Source: Yersinia massiliensis
GTDB lineage: Bacteria > Pseudomonadota > Gammaproteobacteria > Enterobacterales > Enterobacteriaceae
Reading direction: 5' to 3'
Length of the DNA: 64,000 nt
Assembly (NCBI RefSeq): GCF_003048255.1
Contig: NZ_CP028487.1
Location: forward strand, 3,720,001 to 3,784,000
The translations under genes were made by a program, and so were the position numbers. Position 1 is the stretch's first letter, and every line of letters begins with the position of its first letter. The notes beneath the pieces were generated by a model, which ran no database searches, was not told the DNA's origin, and saw nothing but the letters and a program-made list of their open reading frames with translations. Of this stretch, positions 51,108 through 60,103 are shown in pieces.

Positions 51108-51172
51108 ATACGCTTCTTTCGAATTGTGCCTAACTTGCTTTTGAAGAAGCTCATCGGCACTGCGTGGCGCAC

Positions 51173-51200
51173 ATATTACTTTCCCGCACTTATAAGTCAA
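51173..51200 (-). promoter_or_regulatory. Promoter of the tRNA-Ser/Arg operon
   Basis: The -35 TTGACT (51195-51200) and -10 TAATAT (51173-51178) have a 16-base spacer. A GC-rich discriminator (GTGCGCC) is typical of stringently controlled stable RNA promoters. Confidence 0.78.
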
Positions 51201-51434
51201 ACAATTTTTCCCAACTCACGTCCATTTGCACAATTCGCACGCAACATGACTAGTTTGACGGCTAAAAGAGTGTTTTATCAACAGACAAGATAGCGTTTAT
51301 TGAAATGCATGCGGCATGGATAAAAAATAAAATTATCCGTATTGCTCACTAAATGGAGCGAGAAAAGGAATGATAACGAGAAGATAAACACAAAAAGGGA
51401 GTAAAGCATCAGAACGGGGGGAGTAAACAGCAGT

Positions 51435-51459
51435 AGCGCCTCGTGAAACACGAGACGCT
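51435..51459 (-). terminator. 3' hairpin of csrA
   Basis: AGCGCCTCGTG (51435-51445) pairs with CACGAGACGCT (51449-51459) with one mismatch, 9 bases past the csrA stop. The T-run is missing, so termination is only likely. Confidence 0.5.
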
Positions 51460-51468
51460 GCTTCAAAA

Positions 51469-51654
51469 TCAGTAAGTCGTCGGTTGAGACTTTTCTGCTT
51501 GGATGCGCTGGTAGATTTCTTCACGGTGAACAGAAACTTCTTTCGGAGCATTTACACCAATTCGAACTTGGTTGCCTTTAACTCCTAATACAGTAACCGT
51601 AACCTCATCGCCAATCATGAGTGTTTCACCAACTCGACGAGTCAGAATAAGCAT
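51469..51654 (-). CDS. csrA: Carbon storage regulator CsrA (RsmA)
   Basis: A dimeric RNA-binding protein that blocks or stabilises mRNAs at GGA motifs and controls glycogen, motility and virulence traits. It has 61 residues: [16 protein letters not shown] at the N-terminus and the RNA-contacting [12 protein letters not shown], with the key Arg44. It lies between alaS and the tRNA cluster, as in E. coli. Confidence 0.98.
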
Positions 51655-51915
51655 TCTTTGCTCCTTGAAAAATTAAAAGAGTCGGGTCTCTCAGTTTCCC
51701 CGCCATTATCCATCATACACCGTGAAAACGTAAGCTATCACATTCACATAAAATGTAAGTAGCTTGGTCGAGTCTTTAACTAATACCTAATGCAAGTTTA
51801 GCTGAAGCAAACAACTTTGCGTTTAACTTTGTTATCGAACTATGACAGGAAAATTGAAAAACGCCATATCCAACACAGTGATATGGCGTATTGATTTAGT
51901 CGATCATTATTTTGC

Positions 51916-54543
51916 TTATAAGCGAGATGCTACCCATGCCTCTACGCTGGCTAATGCTGATGGCAATGCTTGCACATCCGTACCGCCTGCTTGAGCCATA
52001 TCAGGGCGTCCACCGCCTTTACCGCCTACCTGTTGGGCGATATCTGCGATTAACTCACCTGCTTTCACTTTACCCGTTAGGTCTTTGGTGACGCCAACAA
52101 TCAGGCTGACCTTATCATCTGCTATTGTTGCCAGCACGATAATAGCCGAACCTAGCTGATTCTTAAGATCATCAACCATAGTACGCAGCATTTTTGGCTC
52201 AACGTTATCCAGTTGGCTAACCAGAAGTTTCACACCATTAACCAGTTTTGCACTGGATGACAGTGATGCACTCTCCTGAGCCGCCTGCTGATCTTTGAGT
52301 TGCTGTAGCTCGCGCTCAAGCATTTTGCTGCGATCGAGCACCGCACGGACTTTATCGGCCAGGTTATGAGTATCACCCTTAACCAGATGAGCAACATCCT
52401 CAAGCAAGTCACTTTGCTGATGCAACAGTGCAATTGCGCCTTCACCCGTGACAGCTTCAATACGGCGAATACCCGCAGCCGTGCCAGACTCTGACAATAT
52501 GCGGAACAAGCCAATATCACCGGTACGACTGGCGTGAATGCCACCACAAAGTTCAGTTGAGAAGTCACCCATGCTCAAGACTCGCACTTGATCATCGTAC
52601 TTCTCACCAAACAAGGCCATCGCGCCTTTTTCTTTCGCCGCATCCAGTTCCATCACTTCAGTTTGGATTGGCAAGTTACGGCGAATTTGTTCGTTAACCA
52701 AATCTTCAACCAAGCGAATTTGTTCTGGCTTCATCGCTTCAAAATGCGAGAAGTCGAAACGCAGATACTTGTCATTCACTAAAGAGCCTTTCTGCGCAAC
52801 ATGCTCACCGAGCGTTTTGCGTAATGCTGCATGCAGTAAATGCGTTGCTGAGTGGTTCAGACGAATACGGTTACGACGAGTAGTATCAACCTGAGCATCA
52901 ATACTGTGGTTAACCCGTAATGTGCCTTGAGTTAATTTCCCCAAATGCCCAATGGCTTGACCATATTTTTGAGTGTCAGCGACGGCAAAGGTGGCGGTCG
53001 AATTTTTCAGCTCACCAGTATCACCGACCTGCCCACCAGACTCACCGTAGAATGGTGTTTGATTCAGTACGACAACCGCTTCTTCGCCTTCATGGATTTC
53101 ATCGACTGATTCACCATTGCGGAACAAAGCGGTAACCGTTGCTTGCTGATGAACATGGTCATAACCGGAGAATTGGCTGGCGCTATCAACACGGATCAAG
53201 CTGTTATAATCTGCGCCAAAACCACTAGACTCACGAGCACGACGGCGCTGAGCTTCCATCGCTTGTTCAAAGCCGGCTTCATCCACTTTAAGATTACGTT
53301 CACGACAGACATCTGCGGTTAAATCAACCGGGAAGCCATAGGTGTCATATAAGCGGAAGGCAGTTTCACCATCGAGGGTGTCACCAGTTAATTTGCTGAG
53401 CTCTTCATCCAGCAGCGTCAAACCACGTTCTAATGTCCGTGCAAACTGCTCTTCTTCAGTTTTCAGGACTTGCTCAACCATGGCCTGTTGCTGCTTTAAT
53501 TCATCCGCAGCAGATCCCATTACGGCAATCAGTGGCGCAACCAATTTATAGAAGAATGTCTCTTTTGCGCCCAGCATATTGCCATGACGAATTGCACGGC
53601 GAATGATGCGGCGTAAGACATAGCCACGGTTCTCATTTGATGGGATCACACCATCGGAAATCAAGAAGGCACAAGAACGGATATGGTCCGCGATAACACG
53701 CAGTGACTTACTTGAAAGATCGGTAGCACCAGTGACTTCAGCTACCGCAGCAATCAAATCACGGAACAGGTCAATATCGTAGTTAGAGTTAACATGCTGC
53801 AATACCGCGGCAATACGCTCAAGCCCCATACCGGTATCAACTGACGGTTTCGGTAATGGCAACATGGTGCCATCTGACTGCCGGTTGAACTGCATGAAGA
53901 CGATGTTCCAGATCTCAATGTAACGGTCGCCGTCTTCTTCTGCTGAGCCTGGAGGGCCCCCCCAAATGTGATCGCCATGGTCAAAGAAAATCTCTGTACA
54001 TGGGCCACAAGGGCCGGTATCGCCCATTTGCCAGAAGTTATCTGAGGCAAAAGCGCCACCTTTGTTGTCACCGATACGGATGATACGTTCGCGAGGTATT
54101 CCTACGTCGTTAGCCCAAATTTCATGCGCTTCATCGTCAGTTTCATAAACAGTGACCCAAAGTTTCTCTTTAGGTAAATTAAACCACTGCTCACCGGTTA
54201 ATAACTCCCAAGCAAAACTGATAGCGTCATGCTTGAAGTAATCACCAAAGCTGAAATTACCTAACATTTCGAAGAAAGTGTGATGACGCGCGGTGTAACC
54301 GACGTTTTCTAGGTCGTTATGCTTACCACCCGCTCGTACACAGCGCTGAGATGTCGTCGCACGGGAATAGGCCCGTTTATCCAAACCTAGGAATACATCC
54401 TTAAACTGGTTCATCCCGGCATTGGTAAACAACAGCGTAGGGTCATTATTAGGGACCAAAGAGCTGCTTGATACAACCTGATGTCCCTTGCTATGGAAGA
54501 AATCGAGAAACGCTTGACGAATCTCAGCGGTGCTCTTGCTCAT
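51916..54543 (-). CDS. alaS: Alanyl-tRNA synthetase AlaS
   Basis: AlaS charges tRNA-Ala by recognising the G3-U70 pair. It has 875 residues. The class II catalytic core is N-terminal ([36 protein letters not shown]). The editing domain zinc motifs are [12 protein letters not shown] and [13 protein letters not shown] (HxxxH and CxxxH). The C-terminal C-Ala region ends [15 protein letters not shown]. It lies upstream of csrA. Confidence 0.98.
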   Translation of the reverse strand: MSKSTAEIRQAFLDFFHSKGHQVVSSSSLVPNNDPTLLFTNAGMNQFKDVFLGLDKRAYSRATTSQRCVRAGGKHNDLENVGYTARHHTFFEMLGNFSFGDYFKHDAISFAWELLTGEQWFNLPKEKLWVTVYETDDEAHEIWANDVGIPRERIIRIGDNKGGAFASDNFWQMGDTGPCGPCTEIFFDHGDHIWGGPPGSAEEDGDRYIEIWNIVFMQFNRQSDGTMLPLPKPSVDTGMGLERIAAVLQHVNSNYDIDLFRDLIAAVAEVTGATDLSSKSLRVIADHIRSCAFLISDGVIPSNENRGYVLRRIIRRAIRHGNMLGAKETFFYKLVAPLIAVMGSAADELKQQQAMVEQVLKTEEEQFARTLERGLTLLDEELSKLTGDTLDGETAFRLYDTYGFPVDLTADVCRERNLKVDEAGFEQAMEAQRRRARESSGFGADYNSLIRVDSASQFSGYDHVHQQATVTALFRNGESVDEIHEGEEAVVVLNQTPFYGESGGQVGDTGELKNSTATFAVADTQKYGQAIGHLGKLTQGTLRVNHSIDAQVDTTRRNRIRLNHSATHLLHAALRKTLGEHVAQKGSLVNDKYLRFDFSHFEAMKPEQIRLVEDLVNEQIRRNLPIQTEVMELDAAKEKGAMALFGEKYDDQVRVLSMGDFSTELCGGIHASRTGDIGLFRILSESGTAAGIRRIEAVTGEGAIALLHQQSDLLEDVAHLVKGDTHNLADKVRAVLDRSKMLERELQQLKDQQAAQESASLSSSAKLVNGVKLLVSQLDNVEPKMLRTMVDDLKNQLGSAIIVLATIADDKVSLIVGVTKDLTGKVKAGELIADIAQQVGGKGGGRPDMAQAGGTDVQALPSALASVEAWVASRL

Positions 54544-54684
54544 AATTGTCCCGGAAACAAGCTAAAAGAATAGTCCGTGAACGCTATCGCGTACCGATTA
54601 TGGGCAACACGATGTGTAAGCTCACGAACAAAAAGTGGGAATAAGATAAATTTTCTTCGAGGGGAAGTAAAATCCCGCGTGCAT

Positions 54685-55188
54685 TCATTCGCCAAAATCA
54701 TTGTAAATCGACTGAATTTCTTCTTGGAAGAAGCCGCGATAGAGAAGATAACGCTGAACTTTGGCCTTTTCTTTCCATTCAACCGGTAAAGTTTCACTAA
54801 ATTTACGTTGTGCGACTTCTTTTGCGAGGATACACCAGTCGATTTCACTGATTTCAAAAGCGGTCTGAATTTTATCTTTATCGACCCCTTTTTGCATCAA
54901 TTCTGAGCGGATACGTTGCGGGCCATATCCTTTGCGACTGCGACTATTAATATACTGGGTCGCAAAGCGCGCATCGTCTAACCAATCATGTTGGTAGCAA
55001 TAGGCAATAACTTGATCGATAACTTTTGGGTCAATCTCGTCAGCGAGTTTGGCGTTGTCACTGGTTGTGCGTTTACCCCAATTTCCTTTTGCTGAAAATG
55101 GCTGTATCGCAAGTTTTCGTCGTAGTTCAGCTTCGCTGTGATCGCGCAAGGAGAGGAGTCTCATGGCACGATTTAGTAGGTCATTCAT
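54685..55188 (-). CDS. recX: RecA regulator RecX
   Basis: RecX modulates RecA filament growth and recombinase activity. It has 167 residues of three-helix repeats: RLLSLRDHSEAELRRKL, YINSRSRKGYGPQRIRSELMQKGVD and RYLLYRGFFQEEI. The N-terminus is about 10 residues shorter than E. coli RecX. A local insertion around residues 35-52 (NWGKRTTSDNAKLADEI) is not in E. coli. The ATG abuts an ERIC-like element, whose end supplies the AAGGG ribosome-site-like sequence. recA is upstream on the same strand. Confidence 0.95.
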   Translation of the reverse strand: MNDLLNRAMRLLSLRDHSEAELRRKLAIQPFSAKGNWGKRTTSDNAKLADEIDPKVIDQVIAYCYQHDWLDDARFATQYINSRSRKGYGPQRIRSELMQKGVDKDKIQTAFEISEIDWCILAKEVAQRKFSETLPVEWKEKAKVQRYLLYRGFFQEEIQSIYNDFGE

Positions 55189-55313
55189 ATACCCTTCTTA
55201 CTTGAAGTGGCAGCTGCGTTAGCTACTCTCATTCACCCGAATCACTGACGGGTGTCAGCTCATCGGGATTTATTCGTTTGCTGCCTTGCTGTCACTCCAA
55301 TTACTTTGGGTAA
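55189..55313. repeat. ERIC-like palindromic element upstream of recX
   Basis: About 125 bases starting ATACCCTTCTTACTTGAAGT and ending CCAATTACTTTGGGTAA, with a central palindrome around GTCAGCTCATCGGGAT. It is the same family as 1794-2034, in reverse orientation. It directly abuts the recX start codon. Confidence 0.8.
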
Positions 55314-55380
55314 TACCCTTCTTACTTGAAGTGGCAGCTGTGTTAGTAACTCTCATTTACCCTAATCACTGACTGATTGA
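55313..55380. repeat. Truncated second ERIC-like element
   Basis: Repeats the first 65-70 bases of the element at 55189 (ATACCCTTCTTACTTGAAGT through CTAATCACTGACTGA), then diverges. It is a half copy in tandem. Confidence 0.75.
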
Positions 55381-55451
55381 AATAGCGGTGGTTTGTTGTC
55401 TTGAGTGTGAATGCGGGGATGGGGAAGACTGCTTTATACCACTAGAGACTG

Positions 55452-55476
55452 AAATGGCCCAGAGATTGGGCCATTT
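55452..55476 (-). terminator. Terminator of recA
   Basis: AAATGGCCCA (55452-55461) pairs with TGGGCCATTT (55467-55476), 40 bases past the recA stop. The T-run is short, so some read-through to recX is expected. Confidence 0.75.
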
Positions 55477-55515
55477 GTTAACTATTCAACTTACTGATGC
55501 CGTTAAACCTACGAA

Positions 55516-56580
55516 TTAAAACTCTTCGCTGGTTTCATCCGTCTCGTCAGCAATTGTTGCGGTGGCAACAGCTTGTTCACCGTTACCGCCGTTGAGCAAC
55601 AGTTCACGCAACTTTTTATCTAACTCCGCAGCAACCGCTGGGTTTTCTTTTAGATAGTTGCTGGCATTCGCTTTACCCTGACCAATCTTGTCACCGTTAT
55701 AGCTATACCATGCGCCCGCTTTCTCGATCAGTTTGTGCTTAACGCCCAAATCAACCAGCTCGCCGTTAATGTTGATGCCTTCGCCGTACAGGATCTGGAA
55801 TTCAGCTTGCTTAAATGGCGCAGCAATTTTGTTCTTCACCACTTTGACGCGAGTCTCACTACCCACTACCACGTCACCGTCTTTGACGGCACCAATGCGG
55901 CGGATATCCAAACGAACAGAAGCGTAAAATTTAAGCGCGTTACCACCGGTTGTGGTTTCAGGGTTACCAAACATCACGCCGATTTTCATACGAATCTGGT
56001 TAATGAAGATCAGTAATGTATTGGCATTCTTCAGGTTACCGGCCAATTTACGCATCGCCTGGCTCATCATGCGCGCTGCCAGACCCATGTGAGAGTCACC
56101 AATTTCGCCTTCAATTTCAGCTTTTGGCGTCAATGCAGCCACGGAGTCAACGATGATAACGTCAACGGCACCTGAGCGGGTCAATGCATCACAGATTTCC
56201 AATGCTTGCTCGCCGGTATCTGGCTGAGAACACAATAGGTTATCGATATCTACGCCCAATTTTTTGGCATAAATTGGATCAAGCGCATGCTCTGCATCGA
56301 TAAATGCACAGGTTTTACCTTCACGCTGTGCAGCAGCGATAACCTGCAATGTCAGCGTCGTTTTACCTGAGGATTCAGGCCCGTAAATCTCAACAATACG
56401 CCCCATTGGTAAGCCACCCGCCCCCAATGCGATATCAAGAGAAAGTGAACCAGTAGAAATGGTTTCAACATCCATTGAGCGGTCTTCGCCAAGACGCATA
56501 ATAGAGCCTTTGCCGAATTGTTTTTCAATTTGGCCCAGTGCTGCTGCTAACGCCTTTTGTTTATTCTCATCAATAGCCAT
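55516..56580 (-). CDS. recA: Recombinase RecA
   Basis: RecA forms filaments on single-stranded DNA for strand exchange and triggers LexA self-cleavage. It has 354 residues. Walker A is GPESSGKT (about 67-74); Walker B lies in [14 protein letters not shown]; the L1/L2 loop region has [22 protein letters not shown]. The acidic tail ends [16 protein letters not shown] ribosome site and a LexA box (56663-56682) lie upstream. Position between recX and pncC is as in E. coli. Confidence 0.99.
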   Translation of the reverse strand: MAIDENKQKALAAALGQIEKQFGKGSIMRLGEDRSMDVETISTGSLSLDIALGAGGLPMGRIVEIYGPESSGKTTLTLQVIAAAQREGKTCAFIDAEHALDPIYAKKLGVDIDNLLCSQPDTGEQALEICDALTRSGAVDVIIVDSVAALTPKAEIEGEIGDSHMGLAARMMSQAMRKLAGNLKNANTLLIFINQIRMKIGVMFGNPETTTGGNALKFYASVRLDIRRIGAVKDGDVVVGSETRVKVVKNKIAAPFKQAEFQILYGEGININGELVDLGVKHKLIEKAGAWYSYNGDKIGQGKANASNYLKENPAVAAELDKKLRELLLNGGNGEQAVATATIADETDETSEEF

Positions 56581-56662
56581 TTTTACTCCCTCTCTGGGAT
56601 GCTAGGGTTGCCCCAACCATCACCACTGAATATTGTTTTGTACAGGAAATTAACGCTAATTA

Positions 56663-56682
56663 TACTGTACAATCATACAGTA
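56663..56682 (-). promoter_or_regulatory. LexA (SOS) box of recA
   Basis: A 20-base palindrome with CTGT-N8-ACAG (56665-56680) flanked by TA on both sides, in the recA promoter 83 bases before the start codon. It is nearly the E. coli recA box. Confidence 0.95.
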
Positions 56683-56694
56683 TCAAGCCTATTT

Positions 56695-57183
56695 TTACAG
56701 AAAATCATTAAGCAGTGTTTGTAGTGCAAAAACAGTCGCTTGCAGTCTCACGGCATCACGATCGCCAGAAAAAACCTGTTTATGCGCCTCAATCTGCCCT
56801 TCACGCGTGGCAAAAGCAAACCAGACTGTCCCCACCGGTTTATCTACGCTGCCACCCTCTGGCCCCGCAATACCGCTGATCGATACTGAAAAATCTGCAT
56901 TGGCAGCACTTAATGCGCCTTGCGCCATCTCTCGTACCACGGGTTCACTCACCGCACCATAATTTGCCAACGTGGTTTCATCGACACCCAGCAAATCATG
57001 TTTTGCGGCATTGCTGTAAGTGACGAAGCCACGGTCAAAGTATGCTGAGCTGCCTGCTATATCCGTCAGCGCTTTAGCCACCCAGCCGCCGGTACAAGAT
57101 TCAGCACAAGTCACCCAAGCGCCACGCGCTTTCAACTTATCACCGACTGCAATACTGAGTTGGCGTAGTTGTGTTTTGCTCAT
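56695..57183 (-). CDS. pncC: Nicotinamide-nucleotide amidase PncC (CinA C-terminal domain)
   Basis: PncC deamidates NMN to nicotinate mononucleotide, recycling the NMN released by DNA ligase. It has 162 residues. The catalytic region AESCTGGWVAK is followed by RGFVTYSNAAKHDLLGV, AVSEPVVREMA and SISGIAGPEGGS. The ATG at 57183 matches the family start; in-frame codons further upstream (57201, 57249) are less likely. It lies upstream of recA, as ygaD does in E. coli. Confidence 0.94.
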   Translation of the reverse strand: MSKTQLRQLSIAVGDKLKARGAWVTCAESCTGGWVAKALTDIAGSSAYFDRGFVTYSNAAKHDLLGVDETTLANYGAVSEPVVREMAQGALSAANADFSVSISGIAGPEGGSVDKPVGTVWFAFATREGQIEAHKQVFSGDRDAVRLQATVFALQTLLNDFL

Positions 57184-57435
57184 TGTTGCCCCCGCAGTCA
57201 TTAAATCTATCGCCGCCGATAGTAGCACTTCTTTAGCCCCAAACGACAACTGCTGTCAGATATGCGAAACACTTCGCAGGAGATAAAGAAAAAAAGTACT
57301 TTTCGGGACAAAGCTTTACCTCAGGGTCTCAGCTGTTAGTATCAAAACAAAGGGTTCCCGTTGGCGACATCTGTGGTGCCGGTCATTTTTTCGGGATGAT
57401 GAGCTTTTTCGGGATGATGAACTAAGGACGTGACA

Positions 57436-58776
57436 GTGAAAAAAATTCTTAACGCCTTCTTCCCTCTCTATAGTGCGACCGTATTGATGTTACTTGGCTC
57501 TGGTTTGCTGACGACGTATATCTCGCTGCGTTTGACAGCTATCCATGTCTCAGGGGCATTGATCGGGGCAATCATTGCCGCAAACTATATTGGTTTGGTG
57601 ATCGGCGGCAAAGTCGGTCACTTCTTGATAGCTCGGGTGGGCCATATCCGTGCCTATGTGGCTTGTGCCGGTATTATCACTGCTGCTGTGCTGACTCACG
57701 GGCTGACCGAATATATCCCGGCATGGGTCGTTCTACGCTTGATTATTGGCCTGTGTATGATGTGCCAGTTTATGGTACTGGAAAGCTGGCTTAACGATCA
57801 GGCAGAATCTAGTCAGCGCGGAAAAGTATTTGGCTTTTATATGGCTGCGACCTACGCCGGTATGGCATTAGGTCAGGTGGTCTTAATGCTTCAGCCTGAG
57901 TTAGGGTTGAGCACATTAATGATTATCGCGCTATTTTTTGCCCTTTGTCTGGTCCCTGTCGCACTCACCACTCGCAGCAATGCTCAGCAAATGTCTCCAG
58001 CCCCCATGGAGTTGAGATTTTTTATCCATTCAATTCCTAAAATACTGGCGTCAACCTTAGTGGTGGGCATGATCGTCGGTTCGTTTTATGGGTTAGCACC
58101 GGTCTACGCCAGTCTACAATCGCTATCAACACAAGAGACCGGGCTGTTTATGGCGTTATCTATTTTTGCCGGTTTAGTGGCCCAACTACCACTCAGTTGG
58201 TTATCCGATCGCTATAACCGGACGTTATTGATCAGAATTAATGCGTTATTGTTAGCGTTAACCGCCCTCCCCCTAGCACTGGTGCCACATATTGCATTTC
58301 ATTTCCTGCTCGTGCTGGGTTTTATCGTCAGTATGCTGCAGTTTACGCTGTATCCACTGGTCGTCGCGTTGGCGAATGACCTTATTGCGCCAGAGCGGCG
58401 AGTGTCACTGGCAGCATGTTTACTGATGTCATTCGGTGTCGGTGCCAGTATCGGCCCACTTGCTGTTGGTGCCCTGATTGCGCCGCTAGGGGGCAATATT
58501 CTGTACGCATTCTTTGCTCTGTGTGGTTTGGGCTTAATCGCGCTCAGTCGAACCGTGAAGCAAGATCAAGATGAGTTTGTTAACGATGCGCCACTGCCAC
58601 ACATGGCCATACCCGATAGCCTCGTCAGTTCGCCACTGTCTCCCGCACTGAACCCCAGCTTTGACGAACAGATGATTCACGATGTCATGCCGCCGCTCGA
58701 TCAACCTGATATCACTGAAGAATCGGAAAACAATTCCGTTGCTGGGACAAGTAAAGCGCAAGACCTCGAGCCGTGA
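57436..58776 (+). CDS. MFS transporter, YcaD-like
   Basis: 446 residues with about 12 membrane helices (to about residue 385) and a hydrophilic, proline- and glutamate-rich C-terminal tail of about 60 residues. MVLESWLND and YMAATYAGMALGQ resemble the YcaD subfamily of MFS. The GTG at 57436 has AAGGA at a 7-base spacing; GTG at 57430 is too close to it. Substrate unknown. A duplicated TTTTTCGGGATGATGA lies directly upstream (57387-57420). Confidence 0.8.
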   Translation: MKKILNAFFPLYSATVLMLLGSGLLTTYISLRLTAIHVSGALIGAIIAANYIGLVIGGKVGHFLIARVGHIRAYVACAGIITAAVLTHGLTEYIPAWVVLRLIIGLCMMCQFMVLESWLNDQAESSQRGKVFGFYMAATYAGMALGQVVLMLQPELGLSTLMIIALFFALCLVPVALTTRSNAQQMSPAPMELRFFIHSIPKILASTLVVGMIVGSFYGLAPVYASLQSLSTQETGLFMALSIFAGLVAQLPLSWLSDRYNRTLLIRINALLLALTALPLALVPHIAFHFLLVLGFIVSMLQFTLYPLVVALANDLIAPERRVSLAACLLMSFGVGASIGPLAVGALIAPLGGNILYAFFALCGLGLIALSRTVKQDQDEFVNDAPLPHMAIPDSLVSSPLSPALNPSFDEQMIHDVMPPLDQPDITEESENNSVAGTSKAQDLEP

Positions 58777-58900
58777 TAGAGGTGTGTTGATCCCCATGAA
58801 TGAGGTGTAGTGGTCTTTATTGATGGATGTCAGGGTCGTTATCAAGCCTCTGAATTCGTAAGCATAGGTACTGACAGATAACAGGCTCGAAACAGTGTAA

Positions 58901-58956
58901 AGATTGCAGATTGCAGATTGCAGATTGCAGATTGCAGATTGCAGATTGCAGATTGC
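58901..58956. repeat. Heptamer microsatellite: 8 x AGATTGC
   Basis: Eight perfect copies of a 7-base unit between the MFS gene and the SorC-type regulator. Neither strand meets a stop in any frame within the array. A VNTR candidate, the second heptamer array in the window. Confidence 0.95.
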
Positions 58957-59044
58957 CGCGTCGATAAGTGACAATTCGGTACTGCTTGTTATTTATTCGG
59001 CTTTGAATAAAAATACCGACTCAGGTATTTAGCGGGATGGAACC

Positions 59045-59989
59045 ATGTCGAGACAAGATGAACAACGGTTATTGGTGAAAATAGCGACGCTGTATTACAC
59101 CGAAGGCATGAAGCAATCTGAGATTGCTGATAGCCTGCATTTGTCTCAGTCTTTCGTCTCCCGCGCGATAACCCGCTGCGTCAAAGAAGGCGTCGTGAAA
59201 ATCAGCGTCATCCAACCCCCCAATATGTTTATTGGCATCGAATCGCAAATTCAAAAGCGTTACGGCATCGATCAGGCCATTGTGGTTGATGTCGCTGATG
59301 ACGCCAGCCCCGCCCAGTTAAAACAGGCTATTGGCTCTGCGGCTGCCCACTACATGCAAACCAGTATTCGACCCAATGACATGGTGGGTATTTCCTCATG
59401 GAGCAGCACTATTCGGGCGATGGTCGATAATCTGCACCCCCTTAACATTAAAACCAGCGGTGTGATTCAGTTGTTAGGTGGCGTAGGCCCGAACGGTAAC
59501 GTGCAAGCCACCTTATTAACGCAAGCCTTAGCCAATATCTTAAATTGCCCGGCCTACTTGCTCCCCGCACAAAGCATTGAACGCTCGACCGAAGACCGCG
59601 CACGCCTTATCTCCAGCGGCGAAGTTGCCGATGTGGTCAATAAATTTGCTGAAGTTGATCTGGCCTTGGTAGGGATTGGTGATTTGGAGCCATCACAGTT
59701 GCTGAAAAACTCGGGCAACTATTACCATGAAGAGATGCTTAAATTACTGGCAGAACGGGGCGCCGTGGGGGATTTATGTCTGCATTATTTTGATGCTGCG
59801 GGCAATGCCGTTCTCAGTGACGAAGAAGATCCGGTGATCGGCATGTCTCTACCGCAATTACGTGCTTGCCCACGCGTCGTGGCACTCGCTGGAGGAATAG
59901 GAAAAAGCGCGGCGATTCGCGGTGCACTCACCGGCCATTATATTGATGTTTTGATTACCGATCGCGTCACAGCCGAGAGCTTGCTGTAG
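59045..59989 (+). CDS. SorC/DeoR-type sugar-responsive transcriptional regulator
   Basis: 314 residues. An N-terminal helix-turn-helix is at about 17-45 (EGMKQSEIADSLHLSQSFVS). The SorC sugar-phosphate-binding domain follows, with VGISSWSSTIRAMV, VIQLLGGVGPNGNVQ, LVGIGDLEPS and VALAGGIGKSAAIRGAL. SorC-family regulators usually bind phosphorylated sugars made by the operon they control. It is convergent with the isomerase-kinase-transketolase genes, so it is the natural candidate for their control. Confidence 0.9.
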   Translation: MSRQDEQRLLVKIATLYYTEGMKQSEIADSLHLSQSFVSRAITRCVKEGVVKISVIQPPNMFIGIESQIQKRYGIDQAIVVDVADDASPAQLKQAIGSAAAHYMQTSIRPNDMVGISSWSSTIRAMVDNLHPLNIKTSGVIQLLGGVGPNGNVQATLLTQALANILNCPAYLLPAQSIERSTEDRARLISSGEVADVVNKFAEVDLALVGIGDLEPSQLLKNSGNYYHEEMLKLLAERGAVGDLCLHYFDAAGNAVLSDEEDPVIGMSLPQLRACPRVVALAGGIGKSAAIRGALTGHYIDVLITDRVTAESLL

Positions 59990-60030
59990 TCCAATAAAGA
60001 ACGGTCCACTCAACTCAATAGCGCCTACTG

Positions 60031-60059
60031 AATAGCCGCACCCTCCTTGGTGCGCTATT
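60031..60059. terminator. Hairpin between the regulator and the isomerase gene
   Basis: AATAGCCGCACC (60031-60042) pairs with GGTGCGCTATT (60049-60059) with one bulge, in the gap between convergent genes. No T-run, so a terminator is only likely. Confidence 0.45.
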
Positions 60060-60103
60060 GCGTAATCCCTGTAAATTAACCTTTCAGTTTCGCGCCCTTG
60101 CCC

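Larger units (their letters stand above)
51108..51468. other. Region between tRNA-Ser and csrA
   Basis: 361 bases holding the tRNA promoter (51173-51200) and the csrA 3' hairpin (51435-51459). The open frames here have no ribosome site or family resemblance, so I see no gene. Confidence 0.6.

Noticed and set aside
58534..58974. Minus-strand 146-codon frame containing LQSAICN repeats
   Set aside because: Product of the AGATTGC array joined to the antisense of the MFS gene; no support as a protein.
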